A DNA stretch of 64,000 nt from Pectinophora gossypiella (Eukaryota; Arthropoda; Insecta; Lepidoptera; Gelechiidae), in NCBI RefSeq assembly GCF_024362695.1, contig NC_065423.1:4705001-4769000 (forward strand). The letters run 5' to 3'. The number at the start of each line of letters is the position of its first letter. The stretch's first letter is position 1. Of this stretch, positions 12,342 through 24,275 are shown one piece after another. The position numbers and the translations under genes were made by a program. The notes beneath the pieces are model-generated. The model saw nothing but the letters and a program-made list of their open reading frames with translations, had not been told where the DNA came from and searched no databases.

Positions 12342-12754
12342 TGGCTTTTTGGCGGGAGGCGGGAACGGGACAGTTGCTTTCTTCATTGAATAATCTAAAT
12401 AATTAATACGAAGTGGTGTTTTGTGGTTAATGATCGCATTAAGTTAGTCGGAAGACATTCGCGAGTGTTATTATATTGGAGTATTCAATAAACAAAGTGT
12501 ATCTGCCTATTTTCGCTTCGTGTCAGGAAGCCGCTTCATAACTCAAAAGTTTATGCGGACTTTTGAGTTAATTCGTTTGGGGTTCGGAGTAGGAGTCTAC
12601 TCCGAGGGTGGGGGCTTAGGTTTCATCATCATCACCTTTCATCATTTCATTAATCATCAAGAAAAAAAATACGTCAGACATGGCTGTATGGGCATAGTTC
12701 CCTTTGCCTTACCCTTCGGGGAAAACCAAACCAAAAAAAAAAAAAAAAAAAAAA
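12342..12754 (+). mobile_element. Poly(A) retroposon, copy 2
   Basis: A 413-bp element in the opposite orientation to copy 1. It starts at the GGCTTTTTGGCGGG end and closes with about 22 A. The 13-bp duplication TTTTCTTATGTCA flanks it at 12329-12341 and 12755-12767. It carries two perfect hairpins: AACTCAAAAGT with ACTTTTGAGTT, and GGAGTAG with CTACTCC. Confidence 0.8.
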
Positions 12755-12820
12755 TTTTCTTATGTCAAATTGTTGTCAAACGAATGGCGCGCTGCGTTTT
12801 GTGTGTATTGTGTTCCGATT

Positions 12821-13407
12821 TATAGTCCATTCAAAAATGATCTTCATAAAAGGTAAACAAACCTGTTACCACAAAGAATGTTCGAATTTCACCTAAACTA
12901 CGCAACGTATTCTTCTAATAACATCCGTAGCACTCAATAGATGTATGATTTCTTAGCTCAATGTGAAATTAACGTAAAATAATTATTAAAAACACATTTT
13001 TTCATGTAAAAACAAAAATCAAACAAAACTTCACACAAAAAAGTTGATTTGTTAATCTGTGGCTAGCTGTCAATTTGACGATTAGTGATGAGACATTTCA
13101 TTCAGGTCAGGAAAACGAGTCAGTTCCGTGAATAACTTAAGTGAGTGTACTGTACTTAATAAGCCGAAATGCGCAGAAAAAATGACTTACAAAGTGAGTT
13201 AGTGTAACCACAAAGAAACGTACAATATATATTTTAATATTATCATACAAAATATTCAAACAACCCAAGAGAGTCAGTTCATTTTGATAAAATAACTTGA
13301 GCTAAAATCAATTCAGCACTTCACTAGTATGCAGTTTGACACAGATAAAAAATATCGGCAGCCATATTTGTTTACCTTTTATGAAGATCATTCTTGAACG
13401 GACTATA
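12821..13407. mobile_element. TIR DNA element upstream of RAD9, 587 bp
   Basis: Inverted repeats of about 41 bp (12821-12861 and 13367-13407) share TATAGTCC, then AATGATCTTCATAAAAGGTA, with two mismatches near the outer ends. The TA at each end fits a TA duplication as in Tc1/mariner-type elements, which is an inference. No transposase frame is present. Confidence 0.65.
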
Positions 13408-13488
13408 GATAATTCTAATATAAGTTCAAAGATAATGGTGTTAATACAAACGTAAAATAAAATCTTGTAGAAATTTAGAATCATCAAA

Positions 13489-14852
13489 ATGAAATGCCAT
13501 GTACCAGGACCTAACGTGAAAGGTAAAAATAAAGGATTCTACTCTGATTATGTACAGAAGTAGGTACAGAACTTTGTAATCAAACAATCGGTATTTCTTG
13601 TTTAGTTCTAGGAAGGACCGTGCACGCTTTAGCTAGATTTGGAGATGAGTTATACCTAGAATCATTGCAAGATTGCATACTACTAAGGACACTAAATGCA
13701 GCTGAATCTGCCTATGCCATGGTTAAATTCAACAAAAACTTTTTCTCTCACTTCAACTATAATTACTACTCTACCGAAGATAACGAAGGTTTAAAATGTA
13801 AGATATCAATGAAGTCTGCCTTGAATGCTTTCAAGTCTCCCACTCATATGGACAAACAGGTGGAAAATCTGGAGATCAAACTGGATCCAGAATCATGCAA
13901 ATTGATCTTCCAATTAAAATGCAAATACGGGATCGTAAAAACCCATTTTGTGTCAATACTAGACTGCAAAGCTATGCAGGCAGTGTATACTAAGGATTTA
14001 GTTCCTAATAGGTAAGTTCCTAATGTTACTTCTAATTTAGTTTTTAATAATTACATTAAAATACCTATTTCATTATAAAAGAAATCTTAAATTTTCAGAA
14101 TTACATCTTCCCAGAAAATACTGACTGAGGCTTTAGGCAATTTTCAGAGTTCTGATGATCAGGTGACATTGGAAGCAACATCACAATCACTTATTCTGCG
14201 CAACTACATAGATAGCAACATGGACCTGACTAAAATAATACGAACACAAATTACATTGAAACCAGTAGAATTTGACAGCTATACTATAGGAACAGAAACA
14301 ACAATTACCTTTACACTGAAAGAATTTAGAGCTCTGTTGGCATTTGCTGAAGCATTAAATTTGCCATTGCAGCTCCATTTTGAAACTACTGGTCGACCTG
14401 CAGTTTTCATTGTCCACAATGGAGTAACATTTGAAGCACATTTTGTACTGGCTACATCCAAACCTGATAGTGCTACACAAGCCACCTCCACGCAGAATAC
14501 AACACATTCTGAAAGATCTAAACGAAAAGAAACTACAATTACTGGTCCAGCAAAGAAAAAGTTACATGTTGATGCAGAGATATCAAAGTGTTTAGATGAA
14601 GATTCACATTTATTTAACTTTATAGATATTCCTGAAGATGTTCCCGAAAAAGTGAATGATGGTGTTAATAATGTAAATGAAAGTGTTCAAGTAGATAACC
14701 AAAATGCAGATATTCTGGACTGTGATAATATACCGGCATCACCCACCTCAAAGACGATGATAAAATCAGTGTTCAAACGGTGTTTTGAAAGCACTTTTGA
14801 CCCCAGGAGCATACAGGGTGTAGTCTTAGCTGAGGATTCAGACAGTGAGTGA
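13489..14852 (+). CDS. Rad9: Cell-cycle checkpoint protein RAD9 (9-1-1 clamp subunit)
   Basis: Exons are 13489-13522, 13606-14011 and 14099-14852; phases join exactly to 398 codons (397 aa). The N-terminus MKCHVPGPNVKVLGRTVHAL, followed by DELYLE, is diagnostic of RAD9. RAD9, RAD1 and HUS1 form a PCNA-like ring loaded at damaged DNA that activates ATR signalling in the nucleus. Residues 1 to about 270 give the two clamp folds. The tail is hydrophilic, with a basic NLS-like KRKETTITGPAKKK near residue 290, and ends VVLAEDSDSE. That acidic SDSE end matches the region where vertebrate RAD9 is phosphorylated to bind TopBP1 (family knowledge). The 3' UTR is short, with AATAAA at 14880-14885. The upstream TIR element ends 81 bp before the ATG. 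Confidence 0.95.
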
Positions 14853-14885
14853 TTTGATTTTATTTGTTATGAACTGTTAAATAAA

Positions 14886-16130
14886 GTGGAATTTACTACA
14901 AGTTGCTAATGTAATTGAAAACTCGCTGGGAAACATGATTCAGCTCCATATAGTTTCAATTATTAGTATTCTGATCCGTGCCAATACTAATCTACTGTGT
15001 AGAAAAACTAGTATGGATTATTTTGTATATTGTATGTTTAATTATTGAAAAGAATACATTGATCTATTAACTTAATTCACATCTATAATTAATTATGGTT
15101 TAAAATATCACATAAGGAATTTAGAGGAATGCAAATGAAATAGCATTATCATTGCATTATGATTTTATAGTAAAAAATATACATACACAGGTAAAAATAT
15201 TGTACACACGTCACAAATGGATACTTGAAACCTATAGGCAAATATCAAGGCGATTCAACACCCTATATACATATAAAACAAATGTTTCATAAGTATTATG
15301 TTCAAAGTAGTCTGCTATATAATTTAAGATTAGGTATTAAACATTTTTTTTATAATAATTTATTTCTAGACGCTATGTAATTGATCAATCAAACTTCAAG
15401 ACTGATCCATTATTTAATTACGTATCAATATTAATAGTGATGCAAAACAATCTATCTCTGAAGTTTGCTTGTGCGTCTATTCATTACACATTATAAGGCA
15501 GAATTCTAAAAATTAACTGAGACAGAGTGATTAGACCTTCCAATGACAATTTCTAAACTTGACACCACACACAATTTGATCATACTGTGACTTCTCCATA
15601 CCATGTGCAGAAGGGCAAATTAATCCATACAAATGTATATTTTACAAAAATTGTATTTATTCAGTAAAAATTATAATTAGGTTTATTCTACTAAAATTAG
15701 CACTAATAAAAATTGTGGATCAGAGAAGCGACATTATCATTGCTTAGATACCAGTGTGTATTCCACTCTCATAAACATTGCTGCGGTAACTAACATTTTA
15801 CATGCAAGACCTGAGTAATTGCTTTTACAATTTTTATACATGTGTTTCCTTTGCATGTTCACAATCTTATACAAACTGCAATATATAATAAATAGTTGTT
15901 AAATAACATCAGATTTGGTTTCTACTATACAGAGATCAAACTTTTAAACATTATGATGAAGTAAAAGAAAGAAATGCAGATTTGTTTCTCTATAAAAATT
16001 ACCATACACATTTCATATCATAACAATAGCTAGCTAACATGTCTTAAAAAAGATGAAAAAGACCTTCAATTCTATTTTTAATTTATTATTTATAAAATAC
16101 GGCAGCGATACCATTTAATTACAATAAGTA
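14886..16130. other. AT-rich interval between convergent RAD9 and UBE2G1
   Basis: About 1.2 kb with no exon, repeat or structure that I recognise. The likely UBE2G1 poly(A) signal (minus-strand AATAAA) is at 16131-16136. Confidence 0.5.
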
Positions 16131-16259
16131 TTTATTTTAAATCAATTTCAATATTGTCTCTGGGCCGGTGGAAGGCCGCGCGGGCGCGCGGGGCCTGCTT
16201 GTCCTCACTGCATCACCAAACACTCACTATCCAACTAGATCAATGAAAAAGGGCACTGT

Positions 16260-16340
16260 TTAGGAACAATCTTCTTGGCTTTTTCTCACACACTGTGCTA
16301 CTTTTCTTTTAAACTCCGAATATGATTCTCTCCATTCTTT
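16260..16340 (-). CDS. UBE2G1: UBE2G1 terminal exon, version B (distal)
   Basis: It follows a pyrimidine-rich TTTCTCTTTGCAG acceptor and encodes 26 residues from KEWRESYSEFKRK to SQEDCS, ending in TAA. It lies exactly 240 bp downstream of version A. By hand count the two differ at 5 of 26 residues and about 20 of 81 bases, so many changes are silent. Both have a GC-rich segment about 80-110 nt after their stop, which suggests the duplicated unit included flanking sequence. Confidence 0.85.
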   Translation of the reverse strand, partial: KEWRESYSEFKRKVAQCVRKSQEDCS

Positions 16341-18504
16341 CTGCAAAGAGAAACAGAATGAGCACTCATTTACAGTGGCGTGGTGCGCGAGGAGGGCCCG
16401 CGGCCGCGCGGGTGGCTCGGTCTTTGTGGTGTGTTGTGTAACTGTCATGAGGCCCTTTTCCAACAATAATAATCTGCATACTAAATCCCACTGATGCTTC
16501 TAAAAGCAATCCTCTTGACTTTTCCTAACACATCTGGCAACTTTCTTTTTGAAATCCGAATATCGCTCTCTCCATTCTTTCTGTGGATGAAAATAATATT
16601 ACAATGAAAATACATACACATGATATGGTAATGATAAGTCTATGAATGATAAGGTTGTCTCTTAACACACATACATACAACTATGACATTAAAAAATCTA
16701 AATAATTCTAATCTACTGAAGATAATATAACTAATGTTAAAAACCAAAATTTCATCCAAAAACTAACTAGCAAAAACAGAGATTAATAAAAATAATGGTT
16801 CAAAGTACTGTTTTTATCCATACAAATCAGTTAAAAGACTTCTCATTCATTAGCATGCATTCATAAACATATAGTGATTACCAATAATTATAGTAAAAGA
16901 ACAAGGTGAAACACCTTAACCATCTGTCGAGATACCAGACAAAATAGATTTTACTTTATGTCTTGTCAAGATGTGCATTCTGACAGACAAGTAGTTACAT
17001 TTCTCCAGGTAGCTTGACATAAAAAATAATTTTTATTTTTAATTATTTATTCAGATGTGTTCCAATAACAAAGCCTTTTCTAAATATCCCCCTACTAAGC
17101 AAAAAGACAACCCCCAGACAACTGTACAGGATTTAAATCATATTTGTTTTTTAAACAGGACACCACTATGTACACAATTCTCTAAACAAAAAACTCATAA
17201 CTATAACGAACTTACCGCAGCATCAACATTAGCAGGGCTTTCGTCATTAGGGTCAGCCAGCATAGAGATGACGCTGATGAGGATTGTCTCCACTGTGTGA
17301 ACTGGAAGCCACCGCTCTGATGCCTTCTCATAGCCCCACTTGTCATCACCTGGCTCGTGCAGTATTGATATGCATACATCACCATTCTTTTCAACTGGAA
17401 CATAGAAACACTTTGTTTGAGACTTTAGAAGTTACTCCTGCAAACTAATTTCATAACTTTCAACTAACATATCAATTTCTAGAATAGTTTAAAGTACCTA
17501 CTACTGTACAATTACCAAATCATTAATCTAATTCTGAATGATAAATATGGTACTTACTGTTTGGATGCCATATTTCAGTGACAAATTTCATCCGGGGTGG
17601 CCTCAGAGGGTACTCCTTTGGAAAGTGTAAGTGTGCCTTGAAGAATCCGCCCTCGCTGTAAATAACACAACAGAAAAATCTTATTATTCACTTCACTGAC
17701 ACAACATAACTTCAATGATAGTTCTTGTGGTAAAGCTATTGTATTAAATTTTCCAATGGTTTCCATAATTCTCAAATTAATAGGAACTTTCACTTTTTTA
17801 ACAATATATTTACGTCTGTAGACAATTACAAAATGATGAGATGTGCGCAACTGATCACATGTGTTATTTATTGCACAGGCAGATTGTGAGGTTAACTATC
17901 TCTTATTATTGAACAGATTTAATGCCCCAGAACTTTATATTGTGGAGTGTAACATTTTTACTTACTACAATGTGTCTGGAGGGCCAATAATGAGGACTTC
18001 CCATCTGTATATGTCATTGTCGTCTATCAATCCAGCAGAAAAGCCTTCTACCGGATTTTTGTTCAGTTCTGTAAACAATTATAAAAAAATACCATGATAA
18101 AATGAGTACACGAGGAGAATTTTGACTTCGAGTTTTTACACAGTATATCTAAAACTAACGTGAATCATTGCCAAGTATGAACCGTAAATATACATCGAAA
18201 AGTTATTTTACTCTTTGGCACCGAATGCCTGTCATTGCGGCGGATATTGATTTTATAATCACTCGAGTGAATCACGGAAAATCAATTTAAATACTCACGA
18301 AACTCGTGTTAGGAAGGGCAGAAACGTAGAATGTCTCCGGAACCACAAAGATCACCAAAATTCGACTCACTGAGGTCAATGATTGCACGGAAAAGTCGTC
18401 TGACGCTGATGCCAGAGAGATCATCGTCAAGTGGTTATTATGGACAACCAAGACTTACCTGCTAATTGCTTTTTTAATAAAAGCGAAGACTGTGGCTCTG
18501 ACAT
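16260..18504 (-). CDS. UBE2G1: Ubiquitin-conjugating enzyme E2 G1, with duplicated terminal exon
   Basis: Shared exons are 18504-18459, 18068-17966, 17655-17558 and 17394-17216, followed by either 16580-16500 or 16340-16260. Phases join exactly; each isoform is 168 aa. The start MSEPQSSLLLKKQLAELNKN matches UBE2G1. The HPN motif is at residues 80-82, the catalytic Cys is residue 90 in NGDVCIS, and the acidic insert HEPGDDKWGYEK typical of the UBE2G/CDC34/UBE2R group follows. The enzyme takes ubiquitin from E1 as a Cys thioester and passes it on with RING ligases, mainly building Lys48-linked chains (family knowledge). The last coding exon exists in two tandem versions; see the separate entries. 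The gene lies tail to tail with RAD9 and shares the strand of MYBBP1A, whose 3' end is about 530 bp upstream. Confidence 0.95.
16500..16580 (-). CDS. UBE2G1: UBE2G1 terminal exon, version A (proximal)
   Basis: It follows a CATCCACAG acceptor and encodes 26 residues from KEWRERYSDFKKK to SQEDCF, ending in TAG. Joined in phase 0 to exon 4 it completes the E2 C-terminal helix. No AATAAA lies between its stop and exon B, so both transcripts may share the downstream poly(A) site. Confidence 0.85.
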   Translation of the reverse strand, partial: KEWRERYSDFKKKVARCVRKSQEDCF

Positions 18505-18981
18505 TAATTACAATTGTGAAATTTACCCTGACGACACGAAACAAATGATTTTTCCACAAAAGATGGCTGGCTGAGTTTTGGGCAGGTTGTGAAACATATG
18601 AGTTGTTGCTTGTTTCCGGTGAGTGTTGCCATAGCCGAAAAACAGTATTGTTCGATTCATGATTATCTACATTTTGCTTAAAAAGTTGTGAAAGACACTA
18701 TTATTTAAAGTGACAAAATAATTAAAACAGTGAACAAAATTATTCAATCATATCAACATAATACACCATGATAATTCATTAACAATAACATTCATACTTT
18801 ACGAGCAAATATTGATATTGGGAACGCATCCTTTTGTATGTATTTATGGCAACACTAAAGCGGAAGTTTGCACGTAGTCGCCATCTACACAAACTACGTT
18901 GAACTTTTTAGTTACTGCCATCTAGTGTCGTTGCAAAATACTGAGTAATAATAAAAAACAAATTATATTTTGAATAATAAA
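18505..18981. promoter_or_regulatory. UBE2G1 upstream region and MYBBP1A 3' flank
   Basis: The 5' flank of UBE2G1 and the 3' end of MYBBP1A share this interval. A minus-strand AATAAA at 18982-18987 sits 47 bp past the MYBBP1A stop codon. I see no clear core promoter motif. Confidence 0.35.
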
Positions 18982-19033
18982 TTTATTGCCAAATAACAGC
19001 AATTACAATATAGCTGACTCGGTAACAGACGCA

Positions 19034-22000
19034 TCAATCGCTTTGACTGGACCTTTTTCTGATTCTTTTCACATTAGGTTCACCATGACCATTCATTTTA
19101 TTCAACTTGCGTTTCTTCTTCTTTTTATCTGGTTTCGCATTTCCATTTTGATTTTGAACTTCAATTACTGGATTCTTATTTTTATTATTCTTTGCTTTTA
19201 CAGTTTTCTTACTTGATCCTACGGTCTCTAATAAAGTCTTAAAATCTATACTACTTTCATGTTTGCAGGTTTCATGGACCATTTTCATTGTGTTTATTAA
19301 TTTCTGAAGAACAACAAAGAAATTCTTTTTTACTTCGAATTCTTCCTCACTTAATGCTGTCTTTAGTTTATCCTCAAAGTGGGTTTCTATCATAGATAGT
19401 TTATTGAGGAGTTCTGGACTGGGTTTGTTTCTGTTTAGAGCTCGGTAAAAACCGGCAATCAGTTCAAGTCCCTCATTACGACGAAATTGTCTTACATCTT
19501 TGTTGAAGACATTATCGATAACGACTGGTATCAGTTCGTATGTACCTTGCCATTCGGTTTGTAAAACATTGTGGAAGAAAATTATAGGCAGTAAGCAGTT
19601 CCGATTTTGGAAGTAACTCTGAAGTGCTTCTTTGAAGATTTCCTCTAGGGGCGACGCAAGTTTGCCTTTTTTAGGTGATTTTGGTTTTTTGGTCTCCTGA
19701 GGAGATATCTTCTGAGCGCAGTGTATGATGAAGGTTGCGTAGTGTGTGATAACGTCACCTAAAGCTTGATACATGAAGTGAGATCGCGAACCCTTTTCAA
19801 TAGCAGACTTTAAGTAATCACACAAAGTGTCTATAATAACATTATCTGTTGAAGAGAATTTTCTAATCTTTGTCAAAAATTTTATTGTTTTCCGCACACG
19901 GTTTCCTAATTCGGCAAATTGGTTATCTGTAAGGCAGAATTCCAGGCATCGTGTTAAAGGTGCAATCATGCCAAGACAAATATCCATTGCTGGGTCCTTT
20001 TCAAGGTAGATATCTACTAGATCGAGAACTCTGATTCTGAAGTCCGAGAGAGCCTTTTTGTTTTTTCTCTCTTTCTTAACTTTTTTACCCTTTCCTTGAT
20101 GAAATTGTTTGAATGCTTCTGCTAAGGCCTCATCTAGTTTTTTGCCTTCTTCCTCATCGATCATGTCCGCGTCTATACTTTCGGCATCAGACTCGATGGC
20201 GTTAGCGCCTAGAGCTTTTTGAACAGCCATTCTCAATTGGTCCGGAGTTTTCATCTCTTCGTCGTCATCATTATCTTCTACTTCGCTATCGCTTTCGTTT
20301 TCTTCATTGCTCTCTTCTTGATCAGAGTCTTTTTGATCTTCCTCATCGGATTCATCGTCTTCTGACTCGCTTTCGTTAGTCAGTGGGTTTGACTCACTGT
20401 CTGGGTCTAACACGGATACTATCTGCCCAATTGACGAAGGCGTCAGGTACTCCCACAGTAGTCTGAACACGCATTGAACTACCGAGCGCAGAACACTAGA
20501 CTCTGTTGACAATATCGACAGTAGGACCTCAACTAGCACCTCTATCCATTCTGGTTCATCTGTCAAATCTCCTTCAGGTTTCTTAACTTTCTTTTTCTTA
20601 CTTTTCCTATAATGCTCGTAACAACTCTTTAACTCCTTTATTGAGCTCTTTGCCATTTTGACGTGAGTGGGCTCTGAGAATAGAAACAACCCAAGTTGAT
20701 AAAGCAGTATCAGAAATACTTTATCCACTTTAGATTTGGCTTCATTCTTCTCTATGTTCTGACAAATTTCAGTAACCATTTCCCAGCAATCCATGTTTTC
20801 TTCAGGGAATTGTTTTTCCATTTTGGTGCGAACCTCTTCTTTTTGAAGTATACTGCATATAAAGTTGCTGAGCGACGACAGAACAGTTACCAAGTTGTCG
20901 ACACTGGAGAAACGTGATGTGAAGCAGCGGTAGAAACAGGATTTGATGGAACCTGCAATATATTTAATGAAATTAGTGTTATATATGAAAATATAATATT
21001 CAGATATTTACAGTGTCATTTAAAGGGACATGTAAGAAAATAAACGAAACGAAATTAGTGAAGACCTCACCTGACAACTCATTACTAACAGCAACATTAT
21101 TGTCTCCGCCAATTTTGAAAAATCCTAAACACATAAGTAGTTTCATGTAAGTCAGTTTAAACTCTGTGTCGTCTTTCACTGCCTCATGACTGACTAAATA
21201 TGATAGTAACTCAGCAGCCTTCACTCTCTCGTTGTTGTACCAACTTCTCTCCACATCATCTTTAATAACTTTCTTGGAGGTATTCAACAGAACTCCTTTG
21301 AACAATTTAGCCATTATCTTTAGACCATCTTTGTCTAAGTCAGCAATGATTGATTTCACAATACTTGTCCCTGTAATCTCGGTGAAATTCATTTCTCCTG
21401 GATTAAATAACAATTTCTTTAGTGTTTCAACCCTGATGTTGCTGTCAACCTTCTCTAATTTTAGAGACTTAGCCAGCGCATTGAGGAGTTCCTTCTCTTT
21501 CTTGATCATGATTTTGTTGTCATCTTCATTGTCGCGTTTGTTTCTGATCTTGCTGGCGGTTTGGAGACCTTTGAACCAATCCATGAAGAGTTTGAAGAAA
21601 TTCCTACTAAGCAATTCTGGTATGATTTCAACATTGTCCTGAATATTGGTCAGGATAGTTGTGAGAAGATTGATAGCCACTAATTCTCTATTTCTGTTGT
21701 GTTTAGTTAGTTGGCTGTCAATGCCCGAAGTCCAGAAAACTTTAAGATGTGGTGAATTGGCCATGCCAGTGCCAATTTCTTTGAAGATTGGATGACTGAC
21801 TGAGTTGAAGTCTATGCCTCCCTGTAATTAGAAAATTTTGAATATATCACTTCTGACCTTTGGAAAGAAATGTACTAATTTATATTTAATACTACATTTA
21901 ATTACTGAAAATTAAGAGTAAAGTTGTGAATTACCATTATTTTTTGCTATTGTTAGATTATAAGTAGATCATATTTTTTTTTCAAGAAAATTATTTACAA

Positions 22001-23610
22001 AACTACTTCCTTGATACAATTGCAGTTAAGAACAATAAAAAAAAACCAGACTTTCAAAACTAGACACATTTTAGCAGTCACAAAATAGTCCTTCCTTGTT
22101 ACAAATAAAAAGCGTAACATGATAGACATAATAAATTTAAACAGAAAATAAATATCTCACCATAATCTTCTCGCAGACTTCATGTATATTTTCTTCACAG
22201 AGTATCTCTGGAACCCCAATCAGTTTCCTCAACTTCACCTTACCAGGGAACTTCTTGCTGACCATCAGAAGAAAGTAGAGTGAGTCAAGTGATTGCTCCT
22301 TTACATCTTTCTTGAATTCTTGCTTGATATGAGGCCAGATCAGGGATGAAAATTTGTCTTCTTCTAGCTACACAATCAAATGTAAACTTTAATACTGAAG
22401 TTCATTTGTAATAAAATTGAGGACTACAAAGTAAGGTGCAAAATAGAACTTGGATGTGACAATGTTGATCGTCACACTAAAGAACCTTTAGTTCAATATG
22501 AAATACTTTTAGCACTAGACCTATTGGTTAATAGGGATAACAAGTAATAGTTACTATTGCTGGGGAAATTAGACATAGCTTTGATAAGTGAAGAACAGCT
22601 ACGTCACTTATTTTTTACACACTTATACATTATAGTTATAATGAATTTAGAAAATAATATTATAGGAAATCTTTAAAATAAAAAAGTACTATATCATAAA
22701 CATAAATTTAAAAACTGCAAAGCTGACTCTCCTAACTACATTAAAAAACAGAACTCACTCCATTGATTAGATCGAGCAGGATCAAATAAGCAGCAGTGCT
22801 GAGGTATGATTTCTTTTTGCTGGCTGCCATGAGCAGGCTTAGGGCTTCCTTTTGCTCTTCCTCGGAGCTCCTGAGCAGTAAACCTGACCGGAATGCTGCT
22901 CCGCACACCAGGATCTGTCCCAGTGCCACATCACCAACCTCCTGTGACATTTGAAGTAATTGGAGATATACTTATTTTACATTCTGTTCTGTTTCATGGA
23001 TAGTTACTGAAATTCACTTAGATTGCAGTAAAAAATATGATTATAAATACCTACTTATTATAATTTTACATTTCTTGGACTCAGATCATGTTTTAACAAT
23101 ACAGATTGTTTATCATTTTAAAGAAACTATTTGCAGCGACATAACCACAAAATGTATGTAAAATATGAGAAAGTATAACAAACAACTTACACTTTTGGAT
23201 GATCCATTAGCATGTAATTCTTTCTTGGCCAATTCAAACACTTGGGAGATGGTTATCTGGTCAAACTTCGTCAGCAACGCCACGAGGGTGGCAAAGTAAC
23301 CCGTTCTCACCTCTGGAACATTCGCGCCCAAACTCCGCACTAACCTCTTCAATACATATTGAACATCTTTCTCATTCTAAAAGAGAATTTACAAAGCTAT
23401 TTAAAAGACATGTCTAGAAACAGTGCAATTAATTAATAAATATTATAGATATATCCTAACCTCACTACTCTGTAACTGTGTAACAATTTTGGCACCGCCT
23501 GTTATTTTTTCGTCATCCTTTGGAGCTTTAAGCAAGTCAAAGGCTTCTAAGACAGAAGCAGTCACTTTAGAGTCTTTATGAAGCGCTTTCGTCTCTGTGT
23601 CGTCCTTCAT
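19034..23610 (-). CDS. MYBBP1A: Myb-binding protein 1A / DNA polymerase V (POL5) homologue
   Basis: Exons are 23610-23461, 23376-23191, 22941-22759, 22367-22161, 21821-21071 and 20952-19034, totalling 1132 codons (1131 aa). Phases are 0, 0, 0, 0, 1. The protein is a long alpha-helical repeat protein. It has an acidic tract of Asp, Glu and Ser around residues 680-730, a second helical block, and a C-terminal Lys/Arg-rich nucleolar signal (KKKKKRKLNK then VKRIRKR). This order is characteristic of MYBBP1A/Pol5, a nucleolar protein in rRNA transcription and ribosome assembly that is not a real polymerase (family knowledge). Its length is somewhat below the human protein. The start ATG at 23610 is the only in-frame choice near the divergent promoter with eIF4H. 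Confidence 0.9.
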
Positions 23611-24275
23611 TTTGTATTTAATTTCACTTCACAACAACGCACTTCCACATGGGTCGCGCATTTTTGTATTTTTTTCGACTTCGTCGCACTATCAATTTGA
23701 CATTTTCTTTTTTATACTTGACAAGAGAGTAATGTTAAGGACTCAGTGATCCTATTCATAACATCTTAGTTTTAAAATGTATCAGATTTTATACCGCCAT
23801 TTCATTACAATAAATAATGTTATAACTTATAAAATTCGTTAATTATTAATTTTAATCATAGTTTTTAAATTATATTAGTGTTAATTATCAATATAGTAGA
23901 AGAAAAAGCTGCGTAAATTGAACCACATCAACTTTGACCATAGAGAATATTTCCATAGAGAATTTTTCATTTTTTAACACAGCTGTAAAATGCCTAGATA
24001 TGACTTCGTATAAAATCCGGTTTCATTTCAATATTTTCTTAACAAATGAGTTATCTCATTAACAATAATGTTGGATATTTTCTTTATGTTTTGGATAGCA
24101 ATGCCCTGTTTATAAAATAAATTTGTTTAAAGATTATTAACATTTTTAAAGAAAAATAATGGAAATATGGCAAAGTAAAAACCGGTAAATTCGTTTCGAT
24201 TCAGGAAATCATTGTCGCTTTGTCACTTCCAGAGAATAATGCGCGCGCGCTGTTAGTAACTCCATGTTTCTAAAC
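23611..24275. promoter_or_regulatory. Divergent promoter region MYBBP1A / eIF4H
   Basis: 665 bp separate the two start codons. There is no convincing TATA placement. A GC dinucleotide run (GCGCGCGCGC, 24241-24250) lies just before the eIF4H start. Shared regulation is an inference. Confidence 0.45.

Noticed and set aside
11878..12767. A single giant fold-back transposon
   Set aside because: Each arm has its own target-site duplication and poly(A) tail, so two insertions explain it better.
11834..12825. Conserved 75-100-codon frame beginning SGSRFITQKFMRTFELIR on both arms and again at 62966-63199
   Set aside because: It is repeat sequence of the poly(A) retroposon, running into the A-tract; similarity reflects copy homology, not a protein family.
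16341..16466. N-terminal part of the frame running into UBE2G1 exon B
   Set aside because: It lies upstream of a strong acceptor and has no E2 similarity; it is intron or exon A 3' UTR.
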